A program made the position numbers and the translations under genes. A stretch of 64,000 nt of DNA from DASQPR01 sp963727415 (GTDB lineage: Bacteria > Actinomycetota > Actinomycetes > Mycobacteriales > Micromonosporaceae), in contig CAVSGF010000002.1 in assembly GCA_963727415.1 (NCBI GenBank), positions 1,798,001 to 1,862,000 of the forward strand, written 5' to 3'. Below, in pieces: positions 35,204 through 44,868 of this stretch (position 1 is its first letter; each line of letters begins with the position of its first letter). Under the pieces are notes generated by a model. The model worked only from the letters and a program-made list of their open reading frames with translations, had not been told where the DNA came from and searched no databases.

Positions 35204-35392
35204 ACCGTGACCGGCGCGATCGGCGAGCCGGTGCGCCGGCGCCGCAACATCACCTGCCGCGTGCCGTCGCGCAGGAGCCGGACCCGGGCCAGCTCCCAGC
35301 CGGAGAATTCGGCGGCGATGGTCAGCTGCGCCGCGGCGGTCCCGCGATCGGTGTGGCTGCGGAATCCGCAGCGGCGCGTACTCGTAGTCCAT
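35200..35392 (-). CDS. DUF5703 small protein (one frameshift)
   Basis: On the minus strand ATG 35392 gives MDYEYAPLRIPQP, then after one extra base near 35345 TDRGTAAAQLTIAAEFSGWE, LARVRLLRDGTRQVMLRR and a conserved end RRTGSPIAPVTV before TAG at 35200-35202. About 63 residues, the usual size. MDYEY-x-PLR-x-P and LRDG-x-R-x-V-x-LRR match DUF5703, found only in actinobacteria and usually beside an aldo/keto reductase as here. Function unknown. Confidence 0.72.
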
Positions 35393-35430
35393 AGGCCATA
35401 TCCTGCGCTTGACCGGCCGTTGATGCCAGG

Positions 35431-36404
35431 TCAACCTTGCCGCTCCGGATACCCGTACCCGATCGAGGACACATCGTCCAGGGCCCGGCCGATCTCGTCC
35501 GGCAGCGTCATGTCGTCGACCTGAAGGGCGCCCAGCAACTGGCCGACGGTACGGGCGCCGATCACCGGGCGCCACCACCCCCGGCCGGTCGCGTACCCAG
35601 GCCAGCGCCACCTCGACCGGCGAGACGCCCAGCCCCTCGGCCGCGGTCAGCACCGACTCCACGATCGCTGAGCAGCGCGGATCCAGGTACCGGGCGACAA
35701 ACCGTTCGAAATGCGGCGAGGCGCCGCGCGAATCCGCCGGCCGGCCATTGCGGTACTTGCCGGTCAGCACCCCCCGGCCCAGCGGCGACCACGGCAGCAC
35801 ACCGAGGCCGAACGCCTCGACAGGCCGGGATCACCTCGCGCTCGATGCCGCGTTCCAGCAGCGAGTACTCGACCTGGGTGGACACGATCGGCGCGCGGCC
35901 CGGCCACGCACCCTGCCAGGTCGCCGCCTGAGCCGTCTGCCAACCGGAGAAGTTCGAGACTCCGACGTAGCGGACCCGGCCGGAGGTGACCGCGAAGTCG
36001 AGCGCCGAGAGGGTCTCGTCCAGCGGCGTCTCGGCGTCGTAGCCATGCACCTGCCAGAGGTCGACGTGGTCGGTGCCGAGCCGTCGCAGCGACGTGTCCA
36101 GGGTGCGCAGCAGGTGGCCGCGGGAGCCGTCCCGGCGGCGCTCCATGCCCGGGCGCAACCCGGCCTTGGTCGCGATCAGCAGGTCGTCGCGGGGGACCAG
36201 GCCGGCCAGCAGTCCGCCGAGGACTTCCTCGGCGTCGCCGTCGCCGTACACGTCGGCCGTGTCGATCAGGTTCCCGCCGACGTCGACGTACGTCTTGAGC
36301 TGTGCAGCGGCGTCGTCCGCGTCGGTGTCCCGACCCCAGGTCATGGTGCCCAGCGCCAGCCGGGAGACCAGGAGTCCGGCGCGGCCGAGCGGTCGCTGCT
36401 GCAT
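35431..36404 (-). CDS. Aldo/keto reductase (two frameshifts)
   Basis: ATG 36404 begins MQQRPLGRAGLLVSRLALGT. The NADPH barrel motifs are GGNLIDTADVYGDGDAEEVL (catalytic Asp and Tyr), IATKAGLRPG (Lys) and HVDLWQVHGYD (His), then YVGVSNFSGWQTAQAA. After a frame change near 35825 it reads GLGVLPWSPLGRGVLTGKYR and VAPGD; a second near 35580 restores VIGARTVGQLLGALQ and the end YGYPERQG before TGA (35431-35433). All four catalytic residues are present. Substrate undefined. Confidence 0.85.
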
Positions 36405-36583
36405 GAAACAGCAAACTACCTGCAGATCATGGTCATCGGGCGGAGGCGTGCCGCACCGTCGCGCCACGGCGGCCGATACCGTACCGGCGGCCGGTCGGCC
36501 GGGCCGGGGCGGCCGGATTCCGGTTGTCAGCTCGGACCGATACCCTGATGCGGCCCCACCGCTGCCGAAACGGAGAATAGCCC

Positions 36584-37636
36584 GTGCGCCTCGGACTCAA
36601 CCTCGGATACCAGGCTGCCTGGACCACGCCCGCGGACCATCTCGCGCTGGCACAGGAGGCCGACCGGCTGGGCTTGTCGGTGGTGTGGGCGGCCGAGGCG
36701 TACGGGTCGGACTCGCCGACGATATTGTCCTGGATCGCCGGGCAGACCGAGCGCATCGACGTCGGCACCGCGGTCATGCAAATCCCGGCCCGTACTCCAG
36801 CGATGACCGCGATGACGGCGGCCACTATCGACGCGTTCAGCGGCGGCCGGTTCCGGCTTGGCCTGGGCGTCTCGGGGCCGCAGGTGTCCGAGGGCTTCCA
36901 CGGCGTACCGTTCGCCAAGCCGCTGGCGCGCACCCGCGAGTACGTCGCCATCGTCCGCAAGGCGCTGGCCCGCGAGAAGATCGAGTTCGACGGCGATCAC
37001 TATCAGCTGCCGCTGCCCGGCGGAGCGGGCAAGGCGCTGCGGCTGACCCTGCACCCGGTCCGCGAGCACATCCCGATCTATCTGGCCGCGGTCGGCCCGA
37101 AGAACCTGGAGCTGGCCGGCGAGATCGCCGATGGCTGGCTGGCCGTCTTCTTCGCACCCGAGTACGCCTCCGAGCAGATCGGGGCCGTCGCCGCCGGGCG
37201 ACGCCGGGCCGGGCTGAGCATGGACGGTTTCGACGTGGTGCCGACCGTGCCGGTGGTGGTCGGCGACGACATCGAGGACTGCGCCACCCTGGTCCGCTAC
37301 TACGCGGCGCTGTACGTGGGCGGCATGGGCAGCCGTGAGCAGAACTTCTATCACCAGCTGGCGACCCGCATGGGCTACGGCGACGCGGCTCGGGTGATCC
37401 AGGATCTGTATCTGGCCAAGCGCCAGGCGGAGGCGGCCGCCGCGGTGCCACTTGAGTTCATCGACCAGACCAGCCTGCTGGGTCCGGTCGACCGTATCGC
37501 GGCGCGGATGCGCGACTACGCCGCGGCCGGCGTGACGACCCTGTCGGTGTCGTTGTTCGTCGGCGACATGGAGTCCGGGATCCGGACCCTGCGCGCGGTC
37601 ACCGAAGCGTTCGACAAGTCCGGCGTAGGAGAGTAG
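36584..37636 (+). CDS. LLM-class F420-dependent oxidoreductase
   Basis: GTG 36584 starts MRLGLNLGYQAAWTTPADHL. The barrel elements SVVWAAEAYGSDSPTILSWI, TAVMQIPARTPAMTAMTAAT and RLGLGVSGPQVSEGFHG are typical F420-dependent LLM motifs, and IPIYLAAVGPKNLELAGEIA the cofactor-phosphate loop. 350 residues. It ends four bases before uppP, so the two are probably co-transcribed; this pairing is common in actinomycetes although no functional link to undecaprenyl recycling is known. Confidence 0.92.
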   Translation: MRLGLNLGYQAAWTTPADHLALAQEADRLGLSVVWAAEAYGSDSPTILSWIAGQTERIDVGTAVMQIPARTPAMTAMTAATIDAFSGGRFRLGLGVSGPQVSEGFHGVPFAKPLARTREYVAIVRKALAREKIEFDGDHYQLPLPGGAGKALRLTLHPVREHIPIYLAAVGPKNLELAGEIADGWLAVFFAPEYASEQIGAVAAGRRRAGLSMDGFDVVPTVPVVVGDDIEDCATLVRYYAALYVGGMGSREQNFYHQLATRMGYGDAARVIQDLYLAKRQAEAAAAVPLEFIDQTSLLGPVDRIAARMRDYAAAGVTTLSVSLFVGDMESGIRTLRAVTEAFDKSGVGE

Positions 37637-37639
37637 AGC

Positions 37640-38501
37640 GTGCTGGCAATCTGGAAGGCCGTGGTCCTCGGCATCGTTGAGGGCCTGACCGAGTTCCTGC
37701 CGGTCTCGTCCACTGGTCACCTGACCATTACCGAAAAGCTGATGGGCCTGCAGATCGAGGGCCGCGGCATGACCGCGTTCACGGCGATCATTCAGGTCGG
37801 TGCGATCATCGCCGCGATCATCTACTTCTGGCGCGACTTCTGGCGGGTCATCAAGGGCTTCATCGGTGGCCTGTTCAGCGCGCGGCAGCGGCAGGAACTG
37901 GACTGGCGGCTGTCGCTGTTCGTGATCGTCGGGTCGATCCCGATCGCCATCGTTGGCCTGCTTGCCAAGAACTTCATCGAGAACCAGCTGCGCAGCCTGT
38001 GGGTCGGTGGCGATCGGGCTGATCGCGTGGTGCGCGGTGATGGTGTTCGCGGAGCGGGCGGCCACCCAGACGCGCGGAGAGAACGCGCTGCGCGTCAGCG
38101 ACGGCCTGTTCATGGGCGTGTTTCAGGTCTTCGCGCTGATCCCCGGCGTGTCCCGGTCCGGGACCACGATCGCCGCCGGCCTGCTGCGCGACCTGGACCG
38201 GGTCACCGCGACCCGGATGTCGTTCCTGCTCGGCGATTCCGGCGCTGACCGCGGCCGGGGCGCTGGAGGCGTACACCAACTACAAGGACGTCGCCGACAC
38301 GGTCGGCTGGACCCCGACTCTGATCGCGCGTGGGTGTCAGCTTCGTCGTCGGGTACGCGTCGATCGCCTGGCTGCTGCGGTTCGTCGCGCACCACTCGAT
38401 CGTCTGGTTCGTCTGGTACCGCGATCCTGGTCGGCGGAGCGGTCATCGGGCTGATCGTCACCGGCGCGATTACGGCGGTACCTGATCGTCAGGCGACGTA
38501 G
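37640..38501 (+). CDS. uppP: Undecaprenyl-diphosphatase (frameshifted)
   Basis: GTG 37640 gives VLAIWKAVVLGIVEGLTEFL. The two catalytic motifs of the BacA/UppP family are present: EGLTEFLPVSSTGHL and GVSRSGTTIAAGLL. Membrane helices include ITEKLMGLQ onward, AIIQVGAIIAAIIYFW, LFVIVGSIPIAIVGLLA and AILVGGAVIGLIVTGAITA. Frame changes near 38010, 38240, 38335 and 38425 break the gene, but it reassembles to the usual about 285 residues. The enzyme releases undecaprenyl phosphate for envelope synthesis and, when overexpressed, gives bacitracin resistance. Being near-essential, its broken frame argues for sequence error. Confidence 0.9.
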
Positions 38502-38512
38502 TCTGGTGACCC

Positions 38513-39326
38513 GTGGCGACTCTTGTACTGCTGCGGCACGGCCGGACCACCTCGAACGCCGGCGGCACCCTGGCCGGGCACCAGCCGGTCGAGCTTGATG
38601 AGACCGGCCAGGCGCAGGCGCGGGCGGTCGGAGCCCGGCTGGCCGCGGTCGCGGCCAAGCCGGCGTTTGTGGTGACCAGCCCGCTGATCCGCTGCCGCCA
38701 GACGATAGCGCTGGCGCTACCGGCTCATCCGGCCGCCGTGGAGCCGCAGGCTGGTTGAGTGCGATTACGGCTACTGGTCCGGGCAAGAGCTGAAGAAGCT
38801 GGCCAAGGATCCGCTGTGGAAGGTGGTTCAGGCGCACCCGTCGGCGGTCACGTTCCCGGGCGGCGAGTCGATGGCGTCCATGTCGGCGCGGGCGGTCGCC
38901 GCGGCACGGGACTGGGACGCACGGGCCACCGAGGCCGCCGGAGCCGACGCGGTGGTGGTGGCGTGCAGCCACGGCGACGTGATCAAGGCGATCGTGGCCG
39001 ACGCGCTCGGCCTGCACCTCGACCTGTTCCAGCGGATCGCGGTCGAACCCGCGTCGCTGACGATAATCCGGTATACGGCGGTTCGACCGTTTCTGCTGCG
39101 GCTCAACGATGTCGGTGGCGACCTGTCGCTGCTGCGGCCGCCGAAGCGCCGGCACCGGCGGCCGGCCAGTTCCGACGCGGTCGTCGGCGGTGACGCGGGC
39201 GGGCCGGGGCCGGCTTACCCGGTACCGGTCCTGGTTGACGGTGCTTCCGCCGGCGCACCGGCCAGTGGCGTACCGACGGGCGATGGCGGCACCCCGACCT
39301 CGGACCGGATAGGGTCGAAGGCATGA
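38513..39326 (+). CDS. Histidine phosphatase-family protein (one frameshift)
   Basis: GTG 38513 gives MATLVLLRHGRTTSNAGGTL with the phosphatase RHG motif (catalytic histidine 9), TSPLIRCRQTI, then after a frame change near 38750 LVECDYGYWSGQELKKLA and VVVACSHGDVIKAIVADALG with the second histidine. The C-terminal 60 residues are an Ala/Gly/Pro-rich tail. It is the phosphoglycerate-mutase-like member constantly found between uppP and DUF3090. TGA overlaps the ATG of the DUF3090 gene (ATGA). Confidence 0.88.
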
Positions 39327-39894
39327 CCCATCAGGTGTACGAGTTCGAGCCGCCGGAGCGGTTCGTCGCTGGGACGGTGGGTCCGCCCGGCGAGCGGACG
39401 TTCTACCTCCAGGCTCGCGGCGGCGGCCGCCTGATCAGCGTTGCGCTGGAGAAGGTCCAGGTCAGCCTGCTGGCCGAGAAGCTCGATGAGCTGCTGGTGG
39501 AGGCCAACCGCCGGTTCGGCCTGAGCCTGCCCTTGCCCGAGGGCCTGCCGGTCGACAACGACCCGCTGGACAGCCCGGTCGACGAGGAGTTCCGGGTCGG
39601 CACGCTGGGGCTTGCGTACGACGTCGACACCTCCACGGTCGTCATCGAAGCGATCGCGGTGGGTGAGGCCGACGAGGAAGAAGAGCCGGCCGAGGAGCCG
39701 GCCGAGGAGGACATCGAGGCCAGCACCGCCGACCTTGACCGGCTCCGGGTCCGGCTGACACCGGCCGAGACACGCGCGTTCATCGAGCGGGCGAAACGGG
39801 TGATCGCCGCCGGCCGGCCGCCGTGCCCGCTGTGCGGCCAGCCACTCGATCCGGCCGGGCACCGGTGCCCCGGCATAACGGCTACCACCGGTAA
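39323..39894 (+). CDS. DUF3090 protein (one-base deletion near the end)
   Basis: MTHQVYEFEPPERFVAGTVG, PGERTFYLQARGGGRLISVA and VRLTPAETRAFIERAKRVIA are DUF3090 signatures; the C-terminal CPLCGQPLDPAGHRCP is a short zinc-ribbon-like knuckle. The family ends NGY-x-x-stop; here HNGYHR and TAA 39892-39894 appear only if one C is restored in the CCCC run near 39870, otherwise the frame runs on for 500 bases through the next gene. About 190 residues, function unknown, actinobacteria-specific. Confidence 0.85.
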
Positions 39895-39899
39895 CGGTC

Positions 39900-40709
39900 A
39901 TGTCTGCGCTGCTCGACGAGCCCGTGGCCCTGGAACTGCTCGCGCACGGCGACATGGACATCGAGGGTCGCCTGGTGGACGCCTCGAACACCACGCTTCG
40001 GGCGGTCATCACGCTGTCCGGGGTGACGGCACGATGCGTCTACAAGCCGATCCGCGGCGAGCGTCCACTGTGGGACTTCCCGGACGGTACGCTGGCCGGC
40101 CGCGAGGTGTCGGCGTACGTGGTGGGTGCCGCGACCACCTGGTTTCCGGTACCGCCGACGGTGTTGCGCGAGTCCGGTCCCCTCGGACCGGGCATGTGCC
40201 AGCTGTGGATCGACGACGACCAGATCTCCGACACCGCCATCCTGGGCTTCGTGCCGGCGGGCGAGATCCCGGTCGGCTGGCACCGGATCGCCTCGGCACA
40301 AGACGAGGACGGCGAGCCGTACGTCCTGGCCCACGCGAACGATCCGCGCCTGGCCCGGCTGGCTGCCTTCGACGCCGTGATCAACAACGGTGACCGCAAG
40401 GGCGGACACATCCTCGCCACCGTTGACGACCGGCTCTACGGCGTCGACCACGGCGTCTGCTTCAACGTGGACGACAAGCTGCGTACCATCCTGTGGGGCT
40501 GGATCGGTGAGCCGTTGCCGGACGATGTGGTTGAAATGCTGGCCAGGCTGCGGGCCGACCTGAGCGGCGCGCTCGGTGAGGCGCTGTCGGAGCATCTGAC
40601 CATCTCAGAGGTACGCACCTTCGGCCGCCGGATCGACGCGCTGCTCGGTTCCGGACGCTACCCGTCGCCGTCGGAGGACTGGCCGGCGGTGCCCTGGCCG
40701 CCGGTCTAG
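39900..40709 (+). CDS. SCO1664-family protein (kinase-like fold)
   Basis: A 269-residue protein starting MSALLDEPVALELLAHGDMD, with ARCVYKPIRGERPLWDFPDG (a VYKP lysine as in protein-kinase-like folds), DPRLARLAAFDAVINNGDRK and GHILATVDDRLYGVDHGVCF, where NNGDRKGGH and VDHG resemble the catalytic and metal loops of PI3/4-kinase-like and HipA-like proteins. The family is actinobacterial and normally next to mshC. A phosphotransferase activity is inference. Six bases after the DUF3090 stop. Confidence 0.88.
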   Translation: MSALLDEPVALELLAHGDMDIEGRLVDASNTTLRAVITLSGVTARCVYKPIRGERPLWDFPDGTLAGREVSAYVVGAATTWFPVPPTVLRESGPLGPGMCQLWIDDDQISDTAILGFVPAGEIPVGWHRIASAQDEDGEPYVLAHANDPRLARLAAFDAVINNGDRKGGHILATVDDRLYGVDHGVCFNVDDKLRTILWGWIGEPLPDDVVEMLARLRADLSGALGEALSEHLTISEVRTFGRRIDALLGSGRYPSPSEDWPAVPWPPV

Positions 40710-40780
40710 GGTGTGTCCGGCCCAGGTCCGGGCCGGAGCCGGCTCGGCGTTTGTCACACGTGCGGTCTAGGGTCGCGGTC

Positions 40781-41369
40781 ATGACTTCGCCGGACACCGA
40801 GAAAGCAGACCTCGCCCGCTACCTGACGACCGCGCGCGAGGCGCTGCTGTGGAAGCTGGACGGGCTTTCCGAGTACGACGTTCGCCGCCCGATGGTCCCG
40901 ACCGGCACCAACCTGCTCGGTCTCATCAAGCACATGGCCAGTGTGGCGTCCGAGTACTTCGGTGCGGTCTTCGACCGCCCGTTCCCGGAGTCGATGCCGT
41001 GGCTCGACGAGGGCGCTCCGGCCAATGTCGACATGTGGGCAACGCCGGAGCGAGTCCAGGGAATACATCGTCGGGCTCTGGACCAGAGTCTGGGACCATG
41101 CCGACGCGACCATCGAGCAGTTGCCGCTGGCCGGGACCGGCCAGGTTCCGTGGTGGCCGGAGGAGAGGCGTACCGTCACGCTTCGGCAGATCTTGATCCA
41201 CATGATCGCAGAGGCGAACCGTCACGCAGGCCAGGCCGACATCGTGCGGGAGCTGATCGACGGCGCGGCCGGGTTGGGGTCCGGCTTCAGCAACCTGCCA
41301 TCCGGTGACGCCTCGTGGTGGGCGGACTATCGCGACCAGTTGGAGAAGGCCGCGGCGACGTTCAAGTAG
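40781..41369 (+). CDS. DinB/DUF664 protein (mycothiol transferase-like, one frameshift)
   Basis: ATG 40781: MTSPDTEKADLARYLTTARE, LLGLIKHMASVASEYFGAVF with a metal-ligand histidine, then after a frame change near 41055 SREYIVGLWTRVWDHADATI and RQILIHMIAEANRHAGQADI with the closing H-x(3)-H-type ligands. About 196 residues. LIKHMA-x-x-x-x-EYFG and HMIAE-x-x-RHAGQ are DUF664 hallmarks. Follows the SCO1664 gene and lies 6 kb from mshC. Confidence 0.82.
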
Positions 41370-41487
41370 ACGATAGTGGCGAGCGCCCACCTGGCTGGTG
41401 GAGCGCTCGCTCGCGCCTCGGCGGGCGACGGCAGACCGCAGGGTCGTCGGCCCGCCGCGTGGTGGGCATGAGTGGTAGGCATGAGCG

Positions 41488-42096
41488 GTGATAGGTCGCC
41501 TCCCGCTCGATGAGCAACTCGCCGAACTGAAGTCCGCGCTGTCCCGCAACGAGGTGCTGTTGGAGGTGCTGAACCGTACGGCGACGTTGGAACTGCCTGA
41601 CTGGTACGTGGTGGCGGGCTGCCTGTTTCAGACCGTCTGGAACGTCGTCACAGGACGGCAGCCCACCACCGGCATCAGGGACTACGACGTCTTCTACTTC
41701 GACAAGCATGACGTGTCGTGGGAGGCGGAGGACGCGGTAATTCAGACCGCCGGTAAGGCGTTTGCCGGGTTGCCCGCGGAAGTCGAGGTCCGCAACGAGG
41801 CCCGTGTCCATCTCTGGTATGAGCAGAAGTTCGGCGTCCTGTGCGCGCCCTATGCCTCCACCGAGGCAGCCATCGACAGTTTTGCGGCGACCACCTGCTG
41901 CCTGGGCGTGCGCCTGCAGCCGGGTGGGCAATGGCGTGTCTACGCACCGCATGGGCTTTCCGACGTGTTCAATCTCGTCGTGCGCCCCAACCCGGTGCTT
42001 GCCCCCCGCGAGGTGTACGAGGCCAAGGCGGTCCGCTGGCGACAGCACTGGCCTGAGCTGAACGTGCTCAGCTGGCCTTCGGCGTCGACGACCTGA
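41488..42096 (+). CDS. Nucleotidyltransferase-like protein (NTP_transf_6/DUF925 family)
   Basis: A 202-residue protein; GTG start. VVAGCLFQTVWNVVTGRQPT and GIRDYDVFYFDKHDVSWEAE are the conserved W-N and D-x-D-x-x-Y-x-D elements of this family, whose fold is that of polymerase-beta-type nucleotidyltransferases. VRNEARVHLWYEQKFG and YAPHGLSDVFNLVVRPNP are further family signatures. Substrate unknown. First of the accessory genes separating SCO1664 from mshC. Confidence 0.82.
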   Translation: MIGRLPLDEQLAELKSALSRNEVLLEVLNRTATLELPDWYVVAGCLFQTVWNVVTGRQPTTGIRDYDVFYFDKHDVSWEAEDAVIQTAGKAFAGLPAEVEVRNEARVHLWYEQKFGVLCAPYASTEAAIDSFAATTCCLGVRLQPGGQWRVYAPHGLSDVFNLVVRPNPVLAPREVYEAKAVRWRQHWPELNVLSWPSASTT

Positions 42097-42822
42097 CGCC
42101 TTCGCCGTCCTGAGGTGTGTCGGTCTCCGTCCATGTGCGTCGGTCTTCGTCCTGATGTGCTCGGTCTCCGTCCATGTGCGTCCGTCGTCCGGATGGGTCG
42201 ACGCGGGCCGATATCGACGGTCCGCTGCACTGGGAGGCAGGTGACCTGCAGGCGCGGCCGCTGCCAGCTTCTAATTCACCGCGTTGATCTCATCGTCGAT
42301 CCAGATAACCGACCGAAGGGGTATCGCGGCATCACGCGGCCGGGCACCCCTGCACGGGGTCGATCGGCGTCCAGTCATGGCTGACGCGACTTCGTCACGA
42401 CTGACGACTGATTCGCGGGCCGGTAGGGCACAGCGCCGTGCCCCGCTGAGCGGGCGTTCATCGGCGCTGCCTTGGTGGTCTTGGTGTTCTTAGCGGCCGC
42501 GGCGGCCGCGGCCACGTGGTGGACTCGACGGCCAATTGTTCCCGACTTGGTGGGCTGCCAGCGCCAGGCGCGGTGGTGGTGGTGGTGTTGGCACCGGGTG
42601 GGCTGTGGTGCGAGCGTCAGGTTCGGTGGTGGTGTTGGCGCCGGGTGGGCTGCGGTGTTGGCGCCGGGTGGGAGGGGCGTTGGCGGCTGCACCGGGCGGA
42701 GCGTCGCGTCCGCTGAGTCTGATGTCAATGGGTTGTATCCCAGTCGGGTGAAAGTCTTTCAGGCGTGTGCGAGCGCCGGAATTCATCGATGTTTTGTCAT
42801 ACGTGTGTTCGATGATTGGGAC
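42097..42822. other. Repeat-rich non-coding region upstream of the HNH gene
   Basis: No supported gene. It holds a 22-base direct repeat (tcggtctccgtccatgtgcg plus tc) at 42120-42141 and 42161-42182 with a degenerate copy between, and a GT-rich minisatellite around 42580-42690 in which TGTTGGC(A/G)CCGGGTGGG recurs three times. The open frame that crosses it upstream of 42823 encodes only Trp/Gly/Ala/Cys low-complexity sequence. Repeat-rich flanks are common around 13E12-type genes. Confidence 0.6.
42797..42812. promoter_or_regulatory. SOS (LexA) box-like site upstream of HNH gene
   Basis: TCATACGTGTGTTCGA matches the actinobacterial LexA consensus TCGAAC-N4-GTTCGA at 10 of 12 defined positions, with a perfect right half. 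It ends 10 bases before the ATG at 42823, in the only AT-richer tract nearby. Comparable 13E12-family genes in mycobacteria are DNA-damage inducible. Confidence 0.5.
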
Positions 42823-44247
42823 ATGAGCAGCACGAGCGTGAGCGATGCCGATGAGTCGAACTCCGTGGGTGGTCGACTGCCCGCTTCACCGTTGCAGCTG
42901 GCCGACATCGATGTCGCCGATGCGGCGGTGGAGCGGTTGCGGGTGGCGGCGGCGGCCCGCGCTTGTGCCGAGGCGGAGTTGGCCGCCGCGATCGTTGGTG
43001 TGGCGGATCTGTTCGCTGACCGCAATTTTGATTCTCTGGAGGTGGCCGCGGTGCTGGCTTGGACGCCGCGGTTTGCCGCCGGTGAGGTGGCATGGTGCCG
43101 GAGCTTGATGGAACATCTGCCAGGGGTGTTCGAGGCGTGGCGATCTGGTCGGATCGACCGGCACCGGGCCTGGGTGTTCGCCGACTGCCTGGGCGTGCTG
43201 ATCCTGGCCGAGGACGACGTCTTGCTGCGGGCGGCCCGGCAGATCGCCGATCGGGTGTTGCCACAGGCGTCACGCTGGACCGCGTCCCGGCTGCGGGCCA
43301 TCCTGTTACGGCTGGTGCTGACCGCCGATCCGGCGGCGTCGGTCAAGCGGGCCGAGGCGACGGTGGCGGACCGGGATGTGTGGCTCGGCGACGGTGGTGA
43401 CGGGGCGACCGCATCGTTGACCGCGTTCAATCTGCCGGTGGGCCGGGCCGCTTCCGCGTTCGAACGAGTCGACGCGATAGCTCGCGCCCGCCGAGCCGGC
43501 GGTGACGTACGAAACCTGGCCCAGTTGCGCGCCGACACGGTGCTGGATCTGCTCGACGGCACCGCCGCGCCGGATCTGGCCGCCCCGGTTGGCAGGCAAG
43601 GTGTGCTAGAGCTGCAAATCCCGCTGGCGACCGCGATCGGTGCCGACACCGCGCCGGGGGAACTGGCCGGATACGGTCCGGTTCTGGCCGATGTGGCCCG
43701 CCAGATCGCCGCGCATCGGCGCGATGCCCAGTGGCGGTTCAGCGTCACCTACCGAGGCGAGCTGGTCTACCAGGGCATCACGACGGCACGACCCGACATC
43801 GAAGTCCCCGCCCCAGCGTGGTCCGACGCCGGCATCGCGGCTCCTCCGTGGCCGGGATTCCAGGGCCTCGTCACGGCGTCCTCGCACCGCCTGACCGACT
43901 ATCTGACCGGGCAGCCGATCACCGATGTTCAGACGCACGTGCCGCATCCGCCGGGTGAGGTGGATCCGCGGCGGCGGTTTGCGGGCGAGAAGCTCAAGCG
44001 CTGGATCTCCGTCCGGGACCGCACGTGCCGGGCACCCGGCTGCCAGGCGCCCGCACGGGCTTGCCAGCATGACCACACCATCGATTACGCCGACGGCGGG
44101 CCGACCAGCCACGACAACATCGCCCTGCTGTGCGAACACCACCACGCGGAAAAGCACGTCGGTTGGTGGACGGTGATCCAGGCGGCACCTGGCCGGATCT
44201 TCTGGATCACCCCGCACGGGCACATCTACCGTCAACCGCCCGGCTAA
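42823..44247 (+). CDS. DUF222/HNH endonuclease (13E12 repeat family)
   Basis: Start ATG 42823 (MSSTSVSDADESNSVGGRLP) is chosen because the SOS-like box lies just upstream. Residues about 20-350 are the DUF222 helical region (LAAAIVGVADLFADRNF, WCRSLMEHLPGVFEAWRSGR, DAIARARRAGGDVRNLAQLR). The HNH nuclease motif is near the end: CRAPGCQAPARACQHDHTID, YADGGPTSHDNIALLCEHHH then AEKH, with zinc cysteines and catalytic histidines complete. 474 residues. The family is multicopy in actinobacteria, often mobile and used by phages as attachment sites. Nuclease activity is plausible but target unknown. Confidence 0.9.
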   Translation: MSSTSVSDADESNSVGGRLPASPLQLADIDVADAAVERLRVAAAARACAEAELAAAIVGVADLFADRNFDSLEVAAVLAWTPRFAAGEVAWCRSLMEHLPGVFEAWRSGRIDRHRAWVFADCLGVLILAEDDVLLRAARQIADRVLPQASRWTASRLRAILLRLVLTADPAASVKRAEATVADRDVWLGDGGDGATASLTAFNLPVGRAASAFERVDAIARARRAGGDVRNLAQLRADTVLDLLDGTAAPDLAAPVGRQGVLELQIPLATAIGADTAPGELAGYGPVLADVARQIAAHRRDAQWRFSVTYRGELVYQGITTARPDIEVPAPAWSDAGIAAPPWPGFQGLVTASSHRLTDYLTGQPITDVQTHVPHPPGEVDPRRRFAGEKLKRWISVRDRTCRAPGCQAPARACQHDHTIDYADGGPTSHDNIALLCEHHHAEKHVGWWTVIQAAPGRIFWITPHGHIYRQPPG

Positions 44248-44386
44248 CCAGCACCACCAGCTCAGCGGAACCAGGGCGCCGACGACAGTCGACGCCCTAC
44301 AACCGCGTGCCTGGGACCCGTCCCATCGATCATGTCGGGGCTCTGTCAGGCGCATTCTGGTGTAGCTGGCGTGGCATGATCGCGCT

Positions 44387-44797
44387 ATGGCCGCATATGA
44401 GATCGCGCTTGTGCTGCTTGTCGATCCGTCCGGTGCGGTGCTCCTGCAGCATCGCGACCAAGACGCGGCTGCCTCGCCGAACCAGTGGAGCCTGCCCGGC
44501 GGTCATCTCGAACCTGGTGAGACGCCGCTGGAGGCGGCCCGCCGTGAGCTACTGGAAGAGACGGGTTTGACGGCGGATGAGCTGCACCCGTTGTGGAGTG
44601 GTCCGCGTCCTTCTGAGGACGGCTTCCCGCATACCGTGACGGTCCACGTGTTCGGCGGTACGACCCGGGCGCGCCAGGAAGACGTGGTGCTCGGTGAGGG
44701 ACAGGCCATGGTCTTCGTCCCTCGGGATGAGGTGTTCAACCGTGAGTTGGCGGTCTCCTCAGCGCTGGTCCTGTCGCTCCACCTCGAGAGCGAATAG
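44387..44797 (+). CDS. Nudix hydrolase
   Basis: A 136-residue protein with a complete Nudix box: GGHLEPGETPLEAARREL followed by LEETGL (residues about 44-66), keeping G-x5-E-x7-REUxEExGU. It begins MAAYEIALVLLVDPSGAVLL. QHRDQDAAASPNQWSLPGGH precedes the box. It hydrolyses a nucleoside diphosphate linked to X, with substrate unspecified; house-cleaning of oxidised nucleotides is one possibility. Confidence 0.92.
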   Translation: MAAYEIALVLLVDPSGAVLLQHRDQDAAASPNQWSLPGGHLEPGETPLEAARRELLEETGLTADELHPLWSGPRPSEDGFPHTVTVHVFGGTTRARQEDVVLGEGQAMVFVPRDEVFNRELAVSSALVLSLHLESE

Positions 44798-44826
44798 CCC
44801 TCTTCGCCTCAAGGGCGAATAGCCAG

Positions 44827-44868
44827 AGCCGGATGGTTGGCACAGCCGGATGGTTGGCACAGCCGGAT
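44827..44868. repeat. 17-base tandem repeat, 2.5 copies
   Basis: AGCCGGATGGTTGGCAC at 44827-44843 and 44844-44860, then AGCCGGAT at 44861-44868. It abuts the 3' end of an IS5 transposase relic and may derive from that element's edge. Confidence 0.85.

Noticed and set aside
39323..40393. A 356-residue open frame fusing DUF3090 with extra sequence
   Set aside because: The extension is an out-of-frame reading of the SCO1664 gene; restoring one C near 39870 gives the family's normal NGY-x-x-stop ending.
42472..42822. N-terminal extension of the HNH protein
   Set aside because: It encodes Trp/Gly/Ala/Cys low-complexity sequence from a minisatellite and precedes the LexA-like box, so the start is placed at 42823.
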